A stretch of 64,000 bases of DNA from assembly GCA_036652335.1 (NCBI GenBank), contig JAVVWB010000003.1, positions 92,509 to 156,508 of the forward strand, in the 5' to 3' direction. The stretch's first letter is position 1, and every line of letters begins with the position of its first letter. The notes under the pieces are model-generated. The model was not told the origin of the DNA. It did no database searches and saw nothing but the letters and a program-made list of their open reading frames with translations. This DNA comes from JAVVWB01 sp036652335 (lineage in GTDB: Bacteria > Synergistota > Synergistia > Synergistales > Synergistaceae). The position numbers and the translations under genes were made by a program. Below, piece after piece: positions 16,571 to 25,795 of this stretch.

Positions 16571-19234
16571 TTATGCAGATAGACTTTCTAAATTTTCTTG
16601 AATTCTTCTAACTTTAGCTTCATTGTCTTTTAGATTATTTTTTTCCTTTTGAATAATATCCTCTGGTGCTCTTTCCACAAACTGTTTATTAGATAATTTT
16701 GTTTTGGCTTTTTCAATATCTTTCTTTATCTTTAATAAATCAGTCTCTAGTCTTAAGACCTCTTTTTCAATATCAAGCAAATCACCTACAGGCAAATAAA
16801 CTTGAATATCATCTAAAACTGTTGCTAAACTACGTAATGGTTTTGAAACTGAGTCTGTCAATAGCTCAATATCACCCATTTTTGTTAGTAGTTTAATTTG
16901 ATTCTCTGACGATTTTAAGACAGAAGATTTGCTATCATTATGTACAGATAAGACAACCTTACTAATTACTTGTTGAGGTGAAATTCTAGCTTCAGCACGT
17001 AAATTTCTTATTGTACGAACAATATCTTGTATAAAAGTCATATCATCAACAATAGAAGTATCAATATTATCTATACGAGAAACTGGCCAAGATGAATGTT
17101 CAATTATGTCACCCTCAAATGGGAACGCCTGCCAAAGCTCATCTGTTATAAACGGAATTATAGGATGGAGCAACTTAAGCACATCTTCAAATACGGCAAG
17201 TAAGACTGCTTGAGTTGTTCTTCGACGGTCTTCACCCTCGTCACCTCTAAGTGCAGGCTTTGAAAGCTCTAAATACCAGTCACAAACCTCTCCCCATGTA
17301 AAATCATACATAAGTCTCGCTGCTTCACCAAAATAATATCCATCTAGTAATCTTGTCATTTCTGTTGTAACAATTGAGAGTCTGTTTAAAATCCATTTAT
17401 CTTGAATTGCCATATGTTCTTCAACCCATGGTTGAGATAAATTAGCATCTTCAAGATTCATCAATGCAAATCTGCTTGCATTCCAAAGTTTATTCATAAA
17501 CAATCTATATGTAGAAATTCTGTCTTTTGATAAATGTATATCTCTACCCTGGACTGTAAGTGAAGCCATTGTTAAACGCAAAGAATCTGCACCAAAATCT
17601 TTGACAATAGTAAGTGGGTCAATTACATTACCTTTTGATTTACTCATCTTTTGTCCTTTTTCATCTCTTACAAGGGCATGTATATACACATCCTTAAACG
17701 GAACTTCTCCATTCATATTCTCAAGCCCAAACATTATCATTCTAGCAACCCAAAAGAATATAATGTCAAACCCAGTAACCAGTACTGATGTAGGATAAAA
17801 TTTCTTTAACAGTTTTGTTTCTTCTGGCCAACCCATCGTAGAAAAAGGCCATAATCCACTAGAGAACCATGTGTCGAGAACATCTTCATCTTGGTGAATG
17901 TGAACAGAGGCACACTTGGGGCATACGGTTGGAGTCTCTGTCTCAACTATAATTTCTCCACAGTCATCACAATACCAGGCTGGTATTCTATGTCCCCACC
18001 ATAACTGACGAGAGATACACCAGTCTCTAATATTTTCCATCCACTGATAATATACATTTGTCCATTGTGTCGGAATAAAATTAATTTTGCCAGCTTTTAC
18101 AGCAGCGACACCTGCATCAGCTAATGGTCTAGTTTTTACAAACCATTGTTCAGAGAGATAGGGTTCAATTACGGTATGACAACGATAACATTCACCAACT
18201 GAATGTTTTATTTCGTCTATACCTAAAAGGACCCCTTCTAATTCAAGATCATCTACTATAACTTTTCTTGCATCGAAACGATCGAGTCCAGCATATTTAC
18301 CTGTGTTTGGAGTCATAACTCCTGTACCATCAATAACCTGTATTTGTTCTAGATTATGTCTTTGGCCAACTAAGAAGTCATTAGGATCATGAGCAGGTGT
18401 AATTTTTACACATCCAGAACCAAATTCAGGGTCAACCATGTTATCTTCAATTACAGGGATTACCCTATTGACAATTGGGACAATAACATGTTTACCAATA
18501 AGGTGATGATTTTTCTCGTCTCTCGGATGTATTGCAATTGCACTATCACCAAGAATTGTTTCAGGGCGTGTTGTCATTACAACGAGATGCCCTTCTTCAC
18601 CAACAAATTTATATGCTACTTTATAAAAATTACCGTCATGCTCAGCATGTTCAACTTCCAAGTCAGATAGTGCAGTTTGACACCTTGGGCACCAGTTTAT
18701 AAGATATTTTCCTCTATAAATCAAACCTTTTTTATAAAGTGAAACAAAATTCTTTCTTACTGCGACTGACAAGCCCTCGTCCATTGTGAAACGTTCTCTA
18801 TCCCAGTCACATGAGGCACCTAACTTTTTTAGCTGGTTAATAATTGTAGAACCATATTCCCTTTTCCATTCCCAAACTTTTTTTACAAATGCATCTCGTC
18901 CTAAATCATGACGACTTACACCTTCTTTTGCCAAAGAGCGTTCTACAACATTCTGGGTAGCAATACCAGCGTGGTCTGTTCCAGGCAGCCATAAGACTTC
19001 ATATCCTTGCATACGTTTTGTACGGCATAATATGTCCTGAAGAGTATTATCTAAAGCGTGACCTACGTGTAATGAACCAGTTACATTTGGGGGTGGTATA
19101 ACGATTGAAAAAGATGGTTTTGTTGATTCTTGATTGGCTTTAAATAAGCCTTTCTCTACCCACTTAGCATACCACTTATCTTCAATCGGAATTGGATCAT
19201 AAGCTTTGCTTAATTCAATCTTCTCTGAACTCAC
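16571..19234 (-). CDS. valS: Valyl-tRNA synthetase
   Basis: Class I synthetase that charges tRNA-Val. The HIGH-type motif PPPNVTGSLHVGHALDNT is near residue 48 and KMSKSKGNV near residue 528. The editing domain is present (MTTRPETILGD), as is the C-terminal coiled coil (about residues 815-887: EKEVLRLETDLLKIKKDIEK). At 887 residues it is full length. A good AGGAGG precedes the ATG by eight bases. Its 91-base leader folds into two hairpins (see the separate entry) but is far too short for a T-box. Confidence 0.97.
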   Translation of the reverse strand: MSSEKIELSKAYDPIPIEDKWYAKWVEKGLFKANQESTKPSFSIVIPPPNVTGSLHVGHALDNTLQDILCRTKRMQGYEVLWLPGTDHAGIATQNVVERSLAKEGVSRHDLGRDAFVKKVWEWKREYGSTIINQLKKLGASCDWDRERFTMDEGLSVAVRKNFVSLYKKGLIYRGKYLINWCPRCQTALSDLEVEHAEHDGNFYKVAYKFVGEEGHLVVMTTRPETILGDSAIAIHPRDEKNHHLIGKHVIVPIVNRVIPVIEDNMVDPEFGSGCVKITPAHDPNDFLVGQRHNLEQIQVIDGTGVMTPNTGKYAGLDRFDARKVIVDDLELEGVLLGIDEIKHSVGECYRCHTVIEPYLSEQWFVKTRPLADAGVAAVKAGKINFIPTQWTNVYYQWMENIRDWCISRQLWWGHRIPAWYCDDCGEIIVETETPTVCPKCASVHIHQDEDVLDTWFSSGLWPFSTMGWPEETKLLKKFYPTSVLVTGFDIIFFWVARMIMFGLENMNGEVPFKDVYIHALVRDEKGQKMSKSKGNVIDPLTIVKDFGADSLRLTMASLTVQGRDIHLSKDRISTYRLFMNKLWNASRFALMNLEDANLSQPWVEEHMAIQDKWILNRLSIVTTEMTRLLDGYYFGEAARLMYDFTWGEVCDWYLELSKPALRGDEGEDRRRTTQAVLLAVFEDVLKLLHPIIPFITDELWQAFPFEGDIIEHSSWPVSRIDNIDTSIVDDMTFIQDIVRTIRNLRAEARISPQQVISKVVLSVHNDSKSSVLKSSENQIKLLTKMGDIELLTDSVSKPLRSLATVLDDIQVYLPVGDLLDIEKEVLRLETDLLKIKKDIEKAKTKLSNKQFVERAPEDIIQKEKNNLKDNEAKVRRIQENLESLSA

Positions 19235-19325
19235 AATTATTTCCTCCTCTTAGATCAGTCTGGTGACAGACCCGTTCTATTCCCTATCTCAGCAACAAGG
19301 CCGTTCCTTGTTCTGGGTGTATAGG
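19235..19325 (-). promoter_or_regulatory. Two-hairpin leader upstream of valS
   Basis: Read on the minus strand, this spacer holds AACAAGG-(AACGG)-CCTTGTT (plus 19295-19313) and GTCTG-(TCAC)-CAGAC (plus 19258-19271), then AGGAGGAAATAATT before the valS ATG. Neither hairpin is followed by a U-run. The T-box consensus is absent and the spacer is too short for one. It may control mRNA stability or translation; this is inference from base pairing only. Confidence 0.4.
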
Positions 19326-19967
19326 TTACTTCTTTATTTTAGTTAATTTTTTCTTATCTAAGATATCCAGTTGGTGCATCTCGTCAATTATATCTGTAAT
19401 CCCAACTCTTAATGAGTCCATCTCTTTATTGTTAGTTCCAGAGGTAATAAATGGTGGCAATACGGAATCAATACCACTATTTATATGTTGCTGATATAAT
19501 CCTTTTCTTTTTCCTTGTGAGATTTTATCTCCCTTAGTAAAGACAACAAGTCTAGGCATATTCATCTGGTCCAACCAAAATGTCAAATCATCATCATTAG
19601 CAAGAGGACCATGTCTAAAATCCATTAAATGTATTACATATGTAATTTTTCTATTACTTTGGAAATAATCATCTATTAATTTCCACCAAGATTTTCTTTC
19701 ATCAAAACCTCTAGCAGCGTATCCGTAGCCTGGAATATCAACCAGTGTAAATTTGTAATCGTCAGAGTCAATTTTGTAAAAATTTATACTTCTTGTCTTT
19801 CCTGGCTTTGAGCTCACTTTTGCAATTCTAGTATTCAAGAGAGAGTTTATAAGAGTTGATTTTCCAACATTTGATCTACCTACAAAAACAATTTCGTCTT
19901 GGTCGGATGGTGGCAGTTGCGATGCGTTAAAAGCGGTACAATATAATTCTGATTTCCATGCACACAT
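19326..19967 (-). CDS. engB: Ribosome biogenesis GTPase EngB (YsxC/YihA)
   Basis: Essential GTPase needed for 50S ribosome assembly. Walker A GRSNVGKSTLINSLLN is near residue 28, the SKPGKTRSINFYKID switch region follows, then VDIPGYGYA (G3), and the guanine motif is VVFTKGDK (TKxD). The length of 213 residues is normal. Its start codon overlaps the lon stop by one base, as in many bacteria where engB follows lon. Confidence 0.94.
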   Translation of the reverse strand: MCAWKSELYCTAFNASQLPPSDQDEIVFVGRSNVGKSTLINSLLNTRIAKVSSKPGKTRSINFYKIDSDDYKFTLVDIPGYGYAARGFDERKSWWKLIDDYFQSNRKITYVIHLMDFRHGPLANDDDLTFWLDQMNMPRLVVFTKGDKISQGKRKGLYQQHINSGIDSVLPPFITSGTNNKEMDSLRVGITDIIDEMHQLDILDKKKLTKIKK

Positions 19968-22297
19968 TACTTGTTTTCCTCCCTTGAAATAAGAGCTAAA
20001 TCAAATACCTCAGAAATGTTCTTTACAAAATAGAATTCCATCCCATTAGTAATCCAATCAGAAAGATTTTCAATATCTGGTTTATTTGCAGATGGTAATA
20101 TAAATCTTCTTATCATGTTATGTTTCGCAGCTAGAATTTTTTCTTTTAAACCACCAATAGGAAGAACACTGCCATGTAAAGTCATTTCACCAGTCATAGC
20201 AAAATCGCAGCTTATTGGAGTATTAGATAAAGTTGAATACAACGATAAAGCAATTGTAACTCCTGCAGACGGTCCATCCTTTGGTACAGCTCCTTCAGGA
20301 ACATGTATATGTATATCTATTTTTGTCCAGTCTATATCATCTAAGTTATATTGATGTGATTTGGAACGCAAATATGCTACAGCGGTTTGGACAGATTCTT
20401 TCATAACATTTCCCAAATTACCAGTGTAACTGACTGTTCCAGTACCATCCATTAAAGCAGACTCAATTATTAAGACTTCACCACCACTTTGTGTCCAAGC
20501 TAAACCGAGTGAAATCCCAATTGTATTTTGTTTGGGAATAACAGTGTTATATATTTTAGGTACTCCTAAAATTTTTCGTATCATTTTAATTGATATTATG
20601 TAGCTTTTTAAGTTATTTTCTCTATTATCCCTTGTTATTTTAACAGCAATTTTTCTTAATAATTTTGCTAGTTGTCTGTCAAGAGAACGTACACCAGGTT
20701 CTCTTGTATATAAATCAATAATTAATCTTATAGCTTTGTCAGATATAGATATTGGTGTTTCAGAAAGACCATGTTCTATCAATAACCTTGGAATAAGATG
20801 ATTTTTTGCAATCCTAAATTTTTCCTCAGGCATATAACCGGGTAATGTAATTATTTCCATTCGGTCAAATAATGGTTTAGGTATTGCAGTAACATCATTT
20901 GCGGTTGTTATAAAAATAACCTTACTTAAATCACAAGGAATTTCCATATAGTTATCAGTAAACATATAATTTTGTTCAGGATCCAACACCTCTAATAGTG
21001 CAGATGATGGATCACCCTTAAAATCTGATGCCAATTTATCAATTTCATCTAGCAAAAACACTGGGTTTGAGGTTTCACATTGTTTAAGTTTCTGAACAAT
21101 TCTACCTGGCATAGCACCAACATATGTTTTCCTGTGCCCTCTAATCTCAGCTTCATCTCTCATTCCACCAAGTGAAATATTAACAAATTTCCTTGATATT
21201 GCCTTTGCTATCGATTTAGCTAACGAAGTTTTACCTACCTCTGGAGGTCCTATAAAACAAATAACATTAGATCGCATTGCACCTTTTGCAAGTTGATGAA
21301 CAGCTAAGTACTCTAATATTCTTTCTTTTACTTCAAATAAACCATCATGTTCCTTATTGAGTTCCTCTTCAGCTTTTTTAATATCAGTATTATCATCAGA
21401 ATATACCCCCCAAGGAAATTCAAGGACATTATCTATATATCCTCTGAGTACTGTTGCTTCTGGTGATATAGGCGGAATTTTTGAATATCTAGTTATCTCT
21501 TTTATTATCTTTTCTTTTTGTTGATCATTCACATTGAGGTCAGAAGCTTTTTTTATCAAAGATTCAATCTCTGAATGTGTGTCATCTTCACCTAGTTCAT
21601 TGTGTATAACTTTTAATTGTTCTCTAAGATAATATTGTTTTTGACCATTATCTAGTTCAGTCCTAACTTTTCTGGCAATTTCATCTTCTAACTTAAGGAG
21701 TTCATTTTCGTTCATCAACATAACTAGAAGACGGCGTAATCTTTCTAATACATTTAATTCGCTTAATAATATATGTTTCTGAGATGTCTTTATTAATACG
21801 TGTGATGCTAAAGCATCAGTAAAAATCTCTAAATCACTTATATTTTCAACCGATTTTATAATGTCAGATGGAATCTTAGACTCAAGCGTTACATATGTTC
21901 TAAATTCATCTAACGTTTTCCTCTTAAGTGCTTCTATCTGTGTATTTAGTTGAGGTAAAATTGAAGGTGTTTTTTCAACCTCTACCTCAGAAAAGATATC
22001 CCCGTCAATTAATTCAATACATTTGGCACGAGATAGACCCTCAATTATTACTTTTAACGTACCGTCCGGAAGGTAGAGTGTTTGAATAACTTTACAAATA
22101 GTCCCCATAGGATAGACGTCATTAATTGTTGGCATTTTAGATTTATTTTGTATTTGTTCTGTCACAAAGATACCTTTATCTTTTGTGTAAGCATAATCTA
22201 TCGCTTTAACAAGATAGCTTTTTGATATATATATCGGAGCAACAACTCCTGGAAAGATAACAATATCTTTAAGTGTTACAAGGGGAAATATTGTCAT
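19967..22297 (-). CDS. lon: ATP-dependent protease Lon
   Basis: Cytoplasmic AAA+ serine protease for damaged and regulatory proteins. Order of domains: N-terminal substrate domain (1-200), coiled coil (~205-260), AAA+ module (Walker A GPPEVGKTSLAKS near residue 349, Walker B VFLLDEIDKL), and C-terminal protease with the Ser/Lys dyad (PKDGPSAGVT; GGLKEKILAAK). The length of 776 residues is full. In the Walker A loop a glutamate (GAG codon) replaces the almost universal glycine of GPPGVGKT. The GxxxxGKT pattern is kept, so activity is probably retained. It lies three bases downstream of clpX. Confidence 0.96.
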   Translation of the reverse strand: MTIFPLVTLKDIVIFPGVVAPIYISKSYLVKAIDYAYTKDKGIFVTEQIQNKSKMPTINDVYPMGTICKVIQTLYLPDGTLKVIIEGLSRAKCIELIDGDIFSEVEVEKTPSILPQLNTQIEALKRKTLDEFRTYVTLESKIPSDIIKSVENISDLEIFTDALASHVLIKTSQKHILLSELNVLERLRRLLVMLMNENELLKLEDEIARKVRTELDNGQKQYYLREQLKVIHNELGEDDTHSEIESLIKKASDLNVNDQQKEKIIKEITRYSKIPPISPEATVLRGYIDNVLEFPWGVYSDDNTDIKKAEEELNKEHDGLFEVKERILEYLAVHQLAKGAMRSNVICFIGPPEVGKTSLAKSIAKAISRKFVNISLGGMRDEAEIRGHRKTYVGAMPGRIVQKLKQCETSNPVFLLDEIDKLASDFKGDPSSALLEVLDPEQNYMFTDNYMEIPCDLSKVIFITTANDVTAIPKPLFDRMEIITLPGYMPEEKFRIAKNHLIPRLLIEHGLSETPISISDKAIRLIIDLYTREPGVRSLDRQLAKLLRKIAVKITRDNRENNLKSYIISIKMIRKILGVPKIYNTVIPKQNTIGISLGLAWTQSGGEVLIIESALMDGTGTVSYTGNLGNVMKESVQTAVAYLRSKSHQYNLDDIDWTKIDIHIHVPEGAVPKDGPSAGVTIALSLYSTLSNTPISCDFAMTGEMTLHGSVLPIGGLKEKILAAKHNMIRRFILPSANKPDIENLSDWITNGMEFYFVKNISEVFDLALISREENK

Positions 22298-22300
22298 TTA

Positions 22301-23593
22301 TTAATCCTCTTTAGCTATCTTAGTTACATACTCTGGTACAGATACACCGTTAATTACATCTTTTGTGATTGTAAGTTTAGATATATTATCAGCTAATTGT
22401 GGTAACTCAAATTGGATATCAAGCATTAAAGATTCAAGGATTGTTCTTAATGCACGAGCCCCTGTTTTTAGCTTTACGCTTCTTTCAGCAATTAAAGCTA
22501 TTGCTTCATCTGTGAACTCCAGGTCAACATTTTCCAAATCAAACATTTTTTTATATTGTTTTATAGGAGCATTACGAGGTTCAAGAAGTATTTTTATTAA
22601 AGCATCTTTTGATAGGTGCTGTAATGTTACAAGAACAGGCAGCCTACCGATAAATTCAGGGATAAAACCATACCTTCTTAAATCATCAGGTTCAATATAT
22701 TGCAATAAATTAGACATATCTTCATCTGAAACTATTTTATTCTCACCAATAAAACCTACTGATTTTTTATTTGTTCTCTTAGCAATAATTTTTTCAACAC
22801 CATCAAACGCACCGCCACAAATAAATAGTATGTTTTTAGTATCTATTTGTATTAGTTCTTGATTAGGATGTTTCCTACCACCCTTAGGTGGCACACTTGC
22901 TACGGTTCCCTCAATTATTTTTAATAAAGCTTGCTGGACACCTTCACCAGATACGTCTCTTGTAATGGATACAGATTCAGATTTTCTTGAAATTTTATCT
23001 ATCTCATCAATATATATAATTCCTCTTTGGGCAGTTTCTATATCAAAATCAGCTGCCTGTAAAAGATGCAAAAGGATGTTTTCAACATCTTCACCAACAT
23101 ATCCAGCCTCAGTCAAAGTTGTTGCATCGGCCATAGCAAATGGTACATTTAATTTTTTTGCTAATGTTTGAGCAAGAAGAGTTTTTCCGCTTCCTGTAGG
23201 TCCTATCAAAAGCACATTGCTTTTAGGAAGTTCAACATCATCATTTGTAGATGAGCACATTATTCGCTTGTAATGATTATATACTGCTACAGAAAGAACT
23301 TTTTTAGCTTGGTCTTGACCAATAACATATTCATCCAAATGTTTTTTTAATTCACTTGGTTTAGGTAGCTCGTCCAGTCCCATAAAAGATACGTAGTCAG
23401 GGATATCCTTGTTGGAGTATTCTTGTTTATTAGAGTCTCCTTCTCCATCCAAAACTTGATTGCATAGCTTAACACAATCAGTACAAATATAGGTATTTGA
23501 AAAGCCTGCTATTAATTTTGTCGTATCACTTTGTGCCCTACCACAAAAGGAACAAAATAGCTTTTTATTTTTTTTATCAAATTCTTTTTCCAT
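22301..23593 (-). CDS. clpX: ClpX, unfoldase subunit of the ClpXP protease
   Basis: AAA+ unfoldase that feeds substrates to ClpP. The N-terminal zinc finger (CSFCGRAQ...YICTDCVKLC) covers residues ~14-45. Walker A LLIGPTGSGKTLLAQTLA, the GYVGEDVEN pore loop, and the IGF-type ClpP-binding position (here KKSVGFIGE) follow. The start is placed at the ATG of MEKEFDKK (23593), because GAGGTG lies six bases upstream; an upstream in-frame ATG has no such site. It is separated from clpP by a 72-base spacer containing a hairpin. Confidence 0.96.
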   Translation of the reverse strand: MEKEFDKKNKKLFCSFCGRAQSDTTKLIAGFSNTYICTDCVKLCNQVLDGEGDSNKQEYSNKDIPDYVSFMGLDELPKPSELKKHLDEYVIGQDQAKKVLSVAVYNHYKRIMCSSTNDDVELPKSNVLLIGPTGSGKTLLAQTLAKKLNVPFAMADATTLTEAGYVGEDVENILLHLLQAADFDIETAQRGIIYIDEIDKISRKSESVSITRDVSGEGVQQALLKIIEGTVASVPPKGGRKHPNQELIQIDTKNILFICGGAFDGVEKIIAKRTNKKSVGFIGENKIVSDEDMSNLLQYIEPDDLRRYGFIPEFIGRLPVLVTLQHLSKDALIKILLEPRNAPIKQYKKMFDLENVDLEFTDEAIALIAERSVKLKTGARALRTILESLMLDIQFELPQLADNISKLTITKDVINGVSVPEYVTKIAKED

Positions 23594-23632
23594 TTTACAC
23601 CTCAATAAAACTAACATTCAAAAATTGTAATT

Positions 23633-23659
23633 AGGGGGACCCCATAAGGAATCCCCCCT
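23633..23659 (-). terminator. G/C-rich hairpin between clpP and clpX
   Basis: On the transcribed strand a run of six G and a run of five C flank a 12-base loop, followed by TAATTACAATTTTT. The U-tract is weak and interrupted, so the structure may act as a partial terminator or processing site that sets different clpP and clpX levels. Seen directly as an inverted repeat; function is inferred. Confidence 0.45.
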
Positions 23660-23665
23660 TTTGTA

Positions 23666-24250
23666 TTATCTTTTATCTATAACTTTATCAACTAGACCAT
23701 ATTTTAAAGCCTCTGTTGCTGACATAAAAAAGTCTCTGTCTGTATCTTTTTCTATTGTTTTAAGCATTTTATCAGTATGAGTTGCTAAAATCTGATTTAA
23801 CTGTTTTCTCATTTTTAATATTTCTTTGGTATGAATTTCAATATCAGATGCTTGCCCCTGAGCTCCACCTAGTGGCTGATGTATCATCACCCTTGAGTTA
23901 GGTAAAGCCAATCTCTTGCCTTTTGCTCCCGCAGCCAACAAAACAGCCCCCATACTTGCAGCTTGCCCTGTACAAATTGTTGAGACATCTGGCTTAATAT
24001 ATTGCATAGTATCATATATTGCCAAACCAGCAGTAACGACACCGCCAGGGCTATTTATATATAAATAGATATCTTTTTCCGGGTCCTCACTCTCAAGAAA
24101 TAAAAGCTGAGCAACAACCAAGTTTGCAACAGAGTCATCAATTGCTGTACCTAAAAAAATGATTCTGTCTTTTAAAAGACGACTATAGATGTCATAGGAT
24201 CTCTCTCCCCTACCTGTTTCTTCAACAACCATCGGGACTAGATAAGACAT
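23666..24250 (-). CDS. clpP: ATP-dependent Clp protease proteolytic subunit
   Basis: Serine protease that forms the double-ring chamber used with ClpX. The catalytic serine is in GQAASMGAVLLAAG, the histidine in RVMIHQPLGG and the aspartate in the later DRDFFMSA segment. The length (194 residues from this start) is typical. The ATG at 24250 is chosen because AGGGGTG lies six bases upstream; the GTG and ATG just before it fall too close to the ribosome site. It follows trigger factor closely, giving the classic tig-clpP-clpX-lon order. Confidence 0.96.
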   Translation of the reverse strand: MSYLVPMVVEETGRGERSYDIYSRLLKDRIIFLGTAIDDSVANLVVAQLLFLESEDPEKDIYLYINSPGGVVTAGLAIYDTMQYIKPDVSTICTGQAASMGAVLLAAGAKGKRLALPNSRVMIHQPLGGAQGQASDIEIHTKEILKMRKQLNQILATHTDKMLKTIEKDTDRDFFMSATEALKYGLVDKVIDKR

Positions 24251-24265
24251 AGTCATCACCCCTAT

Positions 24266-25603
24266 TTATTCTTCTTCTGTCTTTTTATTCTCAACTTCAA
24301 TAACTTTTACTTTTGAGACGATAAAATCAACAGTTTTACGATTACGTATTTTTTCAGCTATTTCATATACTCTATCTCTATCTGAGTAGATGAAATCCCT
24401 TGCTTTTTTCAAATCAATATTAGAAGAGATAGCCATTGTTGATATCTCTGAATCAATTTCGTCCCTTGTCCACTGAATATCATTTGCTTCAGCAATTGCC
24501 TCGAGAACAAGACCTCTCTTAACAATCTTTTCAGCACTTTCTTTTAATTCAGCTTCATATTTTTCTTTATCCATACCTGTCTTTTCAAAGAACTCGTCAA
24601 GAGTCATCCCTGATTCTTTCTGGATTCGACGAACCTGATCTTCTTTCATTGCTTCAATTTGACGATCAACTATCGACTGTGGCAATTCAATTTCAGATAG
24701 CTCAACAATTTTTGAAACTGCAGAATTTTTTAATGTTTCTTCGCTCTGTCTTTCAGCTGATTTTTTAAGTTGATTTGACACTTCAGTTCTAAATTCGTCA
24801 ACAGTTTTATTTTGCCCCTGCGTAATCTTTAATACAGTTTCATCTGAAAGAGAAGGGGTTTCTTTCTTCATTATGCCCAGTATTTCTATTATATAACGCA
24901 TTCCCTTACCTGATAATTCTTTATTGTCTTTATCTACAGGGAAATCTACTGTTACAGTTTCACCCAAATTTTTACCAACTAATGCATCAACAATCTCATT
25001 TTTCATTTCGTCAAGACCAAGATTAATTTCAGTCTTTTTATCCTCTTCAATAACAGTGACATTGCTATTTTCATCCACCATATTAGAAGAATATTTAACA
25101 GAAACGTAGTCTTCTTTTGTAAGAGGCCTTTCCTCATATGTTGGGACTACTTCTGAGTGAGCATCAAGAAGTTTAACTATATTTTCTTCAACCATCTCAT
25201 CTGTTGGTAAATAAATAGTTTTTTCTGCTTCTATGGTCTCAATTTCTGGAAAAGTTACTTCAGGAAATATTTCAAATATTGCCGTAAATTCAAAAGGTTT
25301 TCCTTCTTCCATTTCACCCGGCTTCAAATCTGGCTCTTTTATTAATCTTAATTCGTATTCATCAACGATAGTATCAAGAGCATCAGGAATAATAAGTTCC
25401 ATTGTTTCAGCAAATATCGTTTGTTTACCGAAGTAAAGTTCCAATGTTTTTGCAGGGATGTGGCCTTTTCTAAATCCCTTAATATTAGCTTTTTTTGAGA
25501 GCTCTTTGTATGTCTTTAAAATTGCACCTTTAACTTCTTCTGAATCAAATTCAGCTTTTACTGTTACAATGTTTTGTTCTTGAGATATCAATTCTGACTT
25601 CAA
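24266..25603 (-). CDS. tig: Trigger factor (ribosome-associated chaperone and PPIase)
   Basis: Binds nascent chains at the ribosome exit. The N-terminal ribosome-binding domain has the signature GFRKGHIPAK near residue 41. A divergent FKBP-type domain covers about 150-235 (ERPLTKEDYVSVKYS), and the alpha-helical C-terminal arms make up the rest. The length of 445 residues is normal. The start codon is TTG with GAGGGG nine bases upstream. It is the first gene of the chaperone/protease operon, behind a candidate extended -10 promoter. Confidence 0.94.
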   Translation of the reverse strand: MKSELISQEQNIVTVKAEFDSEEVKGAILKTYKELSKKANIKGFRKGHIPAKTLELYFGKQTIFAETMELIIPDALDTIVDEYELRLIKEPDLKPGEMEEGKPFEFTAIFEIFPEVTFPEIETIEAEKTIYLPTDEMVEENIVKLLDAHSEVVPTYEERPLTKEDYVSVKYSSNMVDENSNVTVIEEDKKTEINLGLDEMKNEIVDALVGKNLGETVTVDFPVDKDNKELSGKGMRYIIEILGIMKKETPSLSDETVLKITQGQNKTVDEFRTEVSNQLKKSAERQSEETLKNSAVSKIVELSEIELPQSIVDRQIEAMKEDQVRRIQKESGMTLDEFFEKTGMDKEKYEAELKESAEKIVKRGLVLEAIAEANDIQWTRDEIDSEISTMAISSNIDLKKARDFIYSDRDRVYEIAEKIRNRKTVDFIVSKVKVIEVENKKTEEE

Positions 25604-25652
25604 TGTATTTTTCCCCTCTCATTTTTTCCTTTTTTCAGTCATTAACCGAAGT

Positions 25653-25661
25653 ATTGTAACA
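25653..25661 (-). promoter_or_regulatory. Candidate extended -10 promoter for tig-clpP-clpX-lon
   Basis: On the minus strand TGTTACAAT fits the extended -10 pattern TGnTAnAAT and lies about 50 bases before the tig start codon. No good -35 hexamer is found 17 bases upstream, which is expected for extended -10 promoters. No heat-shock operator (CIRCE) is visible. Confidence 0.45.
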
Positions 25662-25727
25662 TAGAATATACGGTTTAGTATACACTTCTTTAAAGAAATT
25701 TCTTTTAAATATCAAGAAACGCTATAC

Positions 25728-25760
25728 TAAAAAACTAAAATCTAAGATAATATATCTTAG
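25728..25760 (-). terminator. Intrinsic terminator after the GGDEF/EAL gene
   Basis: On the minus strand CTAAGATA-(TAT)-TATCTTAG forms an 8-bp stem followed by ATTTTAGTTTTTT. It lies 36 bases past the stop codon of the signalling gene and ahead of the tig promoter, separating the two units. Confidence 0.75.
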
Positions 25761-25795
25761 AACTATAAAGATAAATATAATTAGAAAACATAGAT

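Noticed and set aside
19235..19325. T-box riboswitch upstream of valS
   Set aside because: The spacer is only 91 bases and lacks the T-box sequence and the antiterminator; only two short hairpins are seen.
22365..22862. Plus-strand 165-codon frame inside clpX
   Set aside because: Antisense shadow of a fully conserved gene; no start signal.
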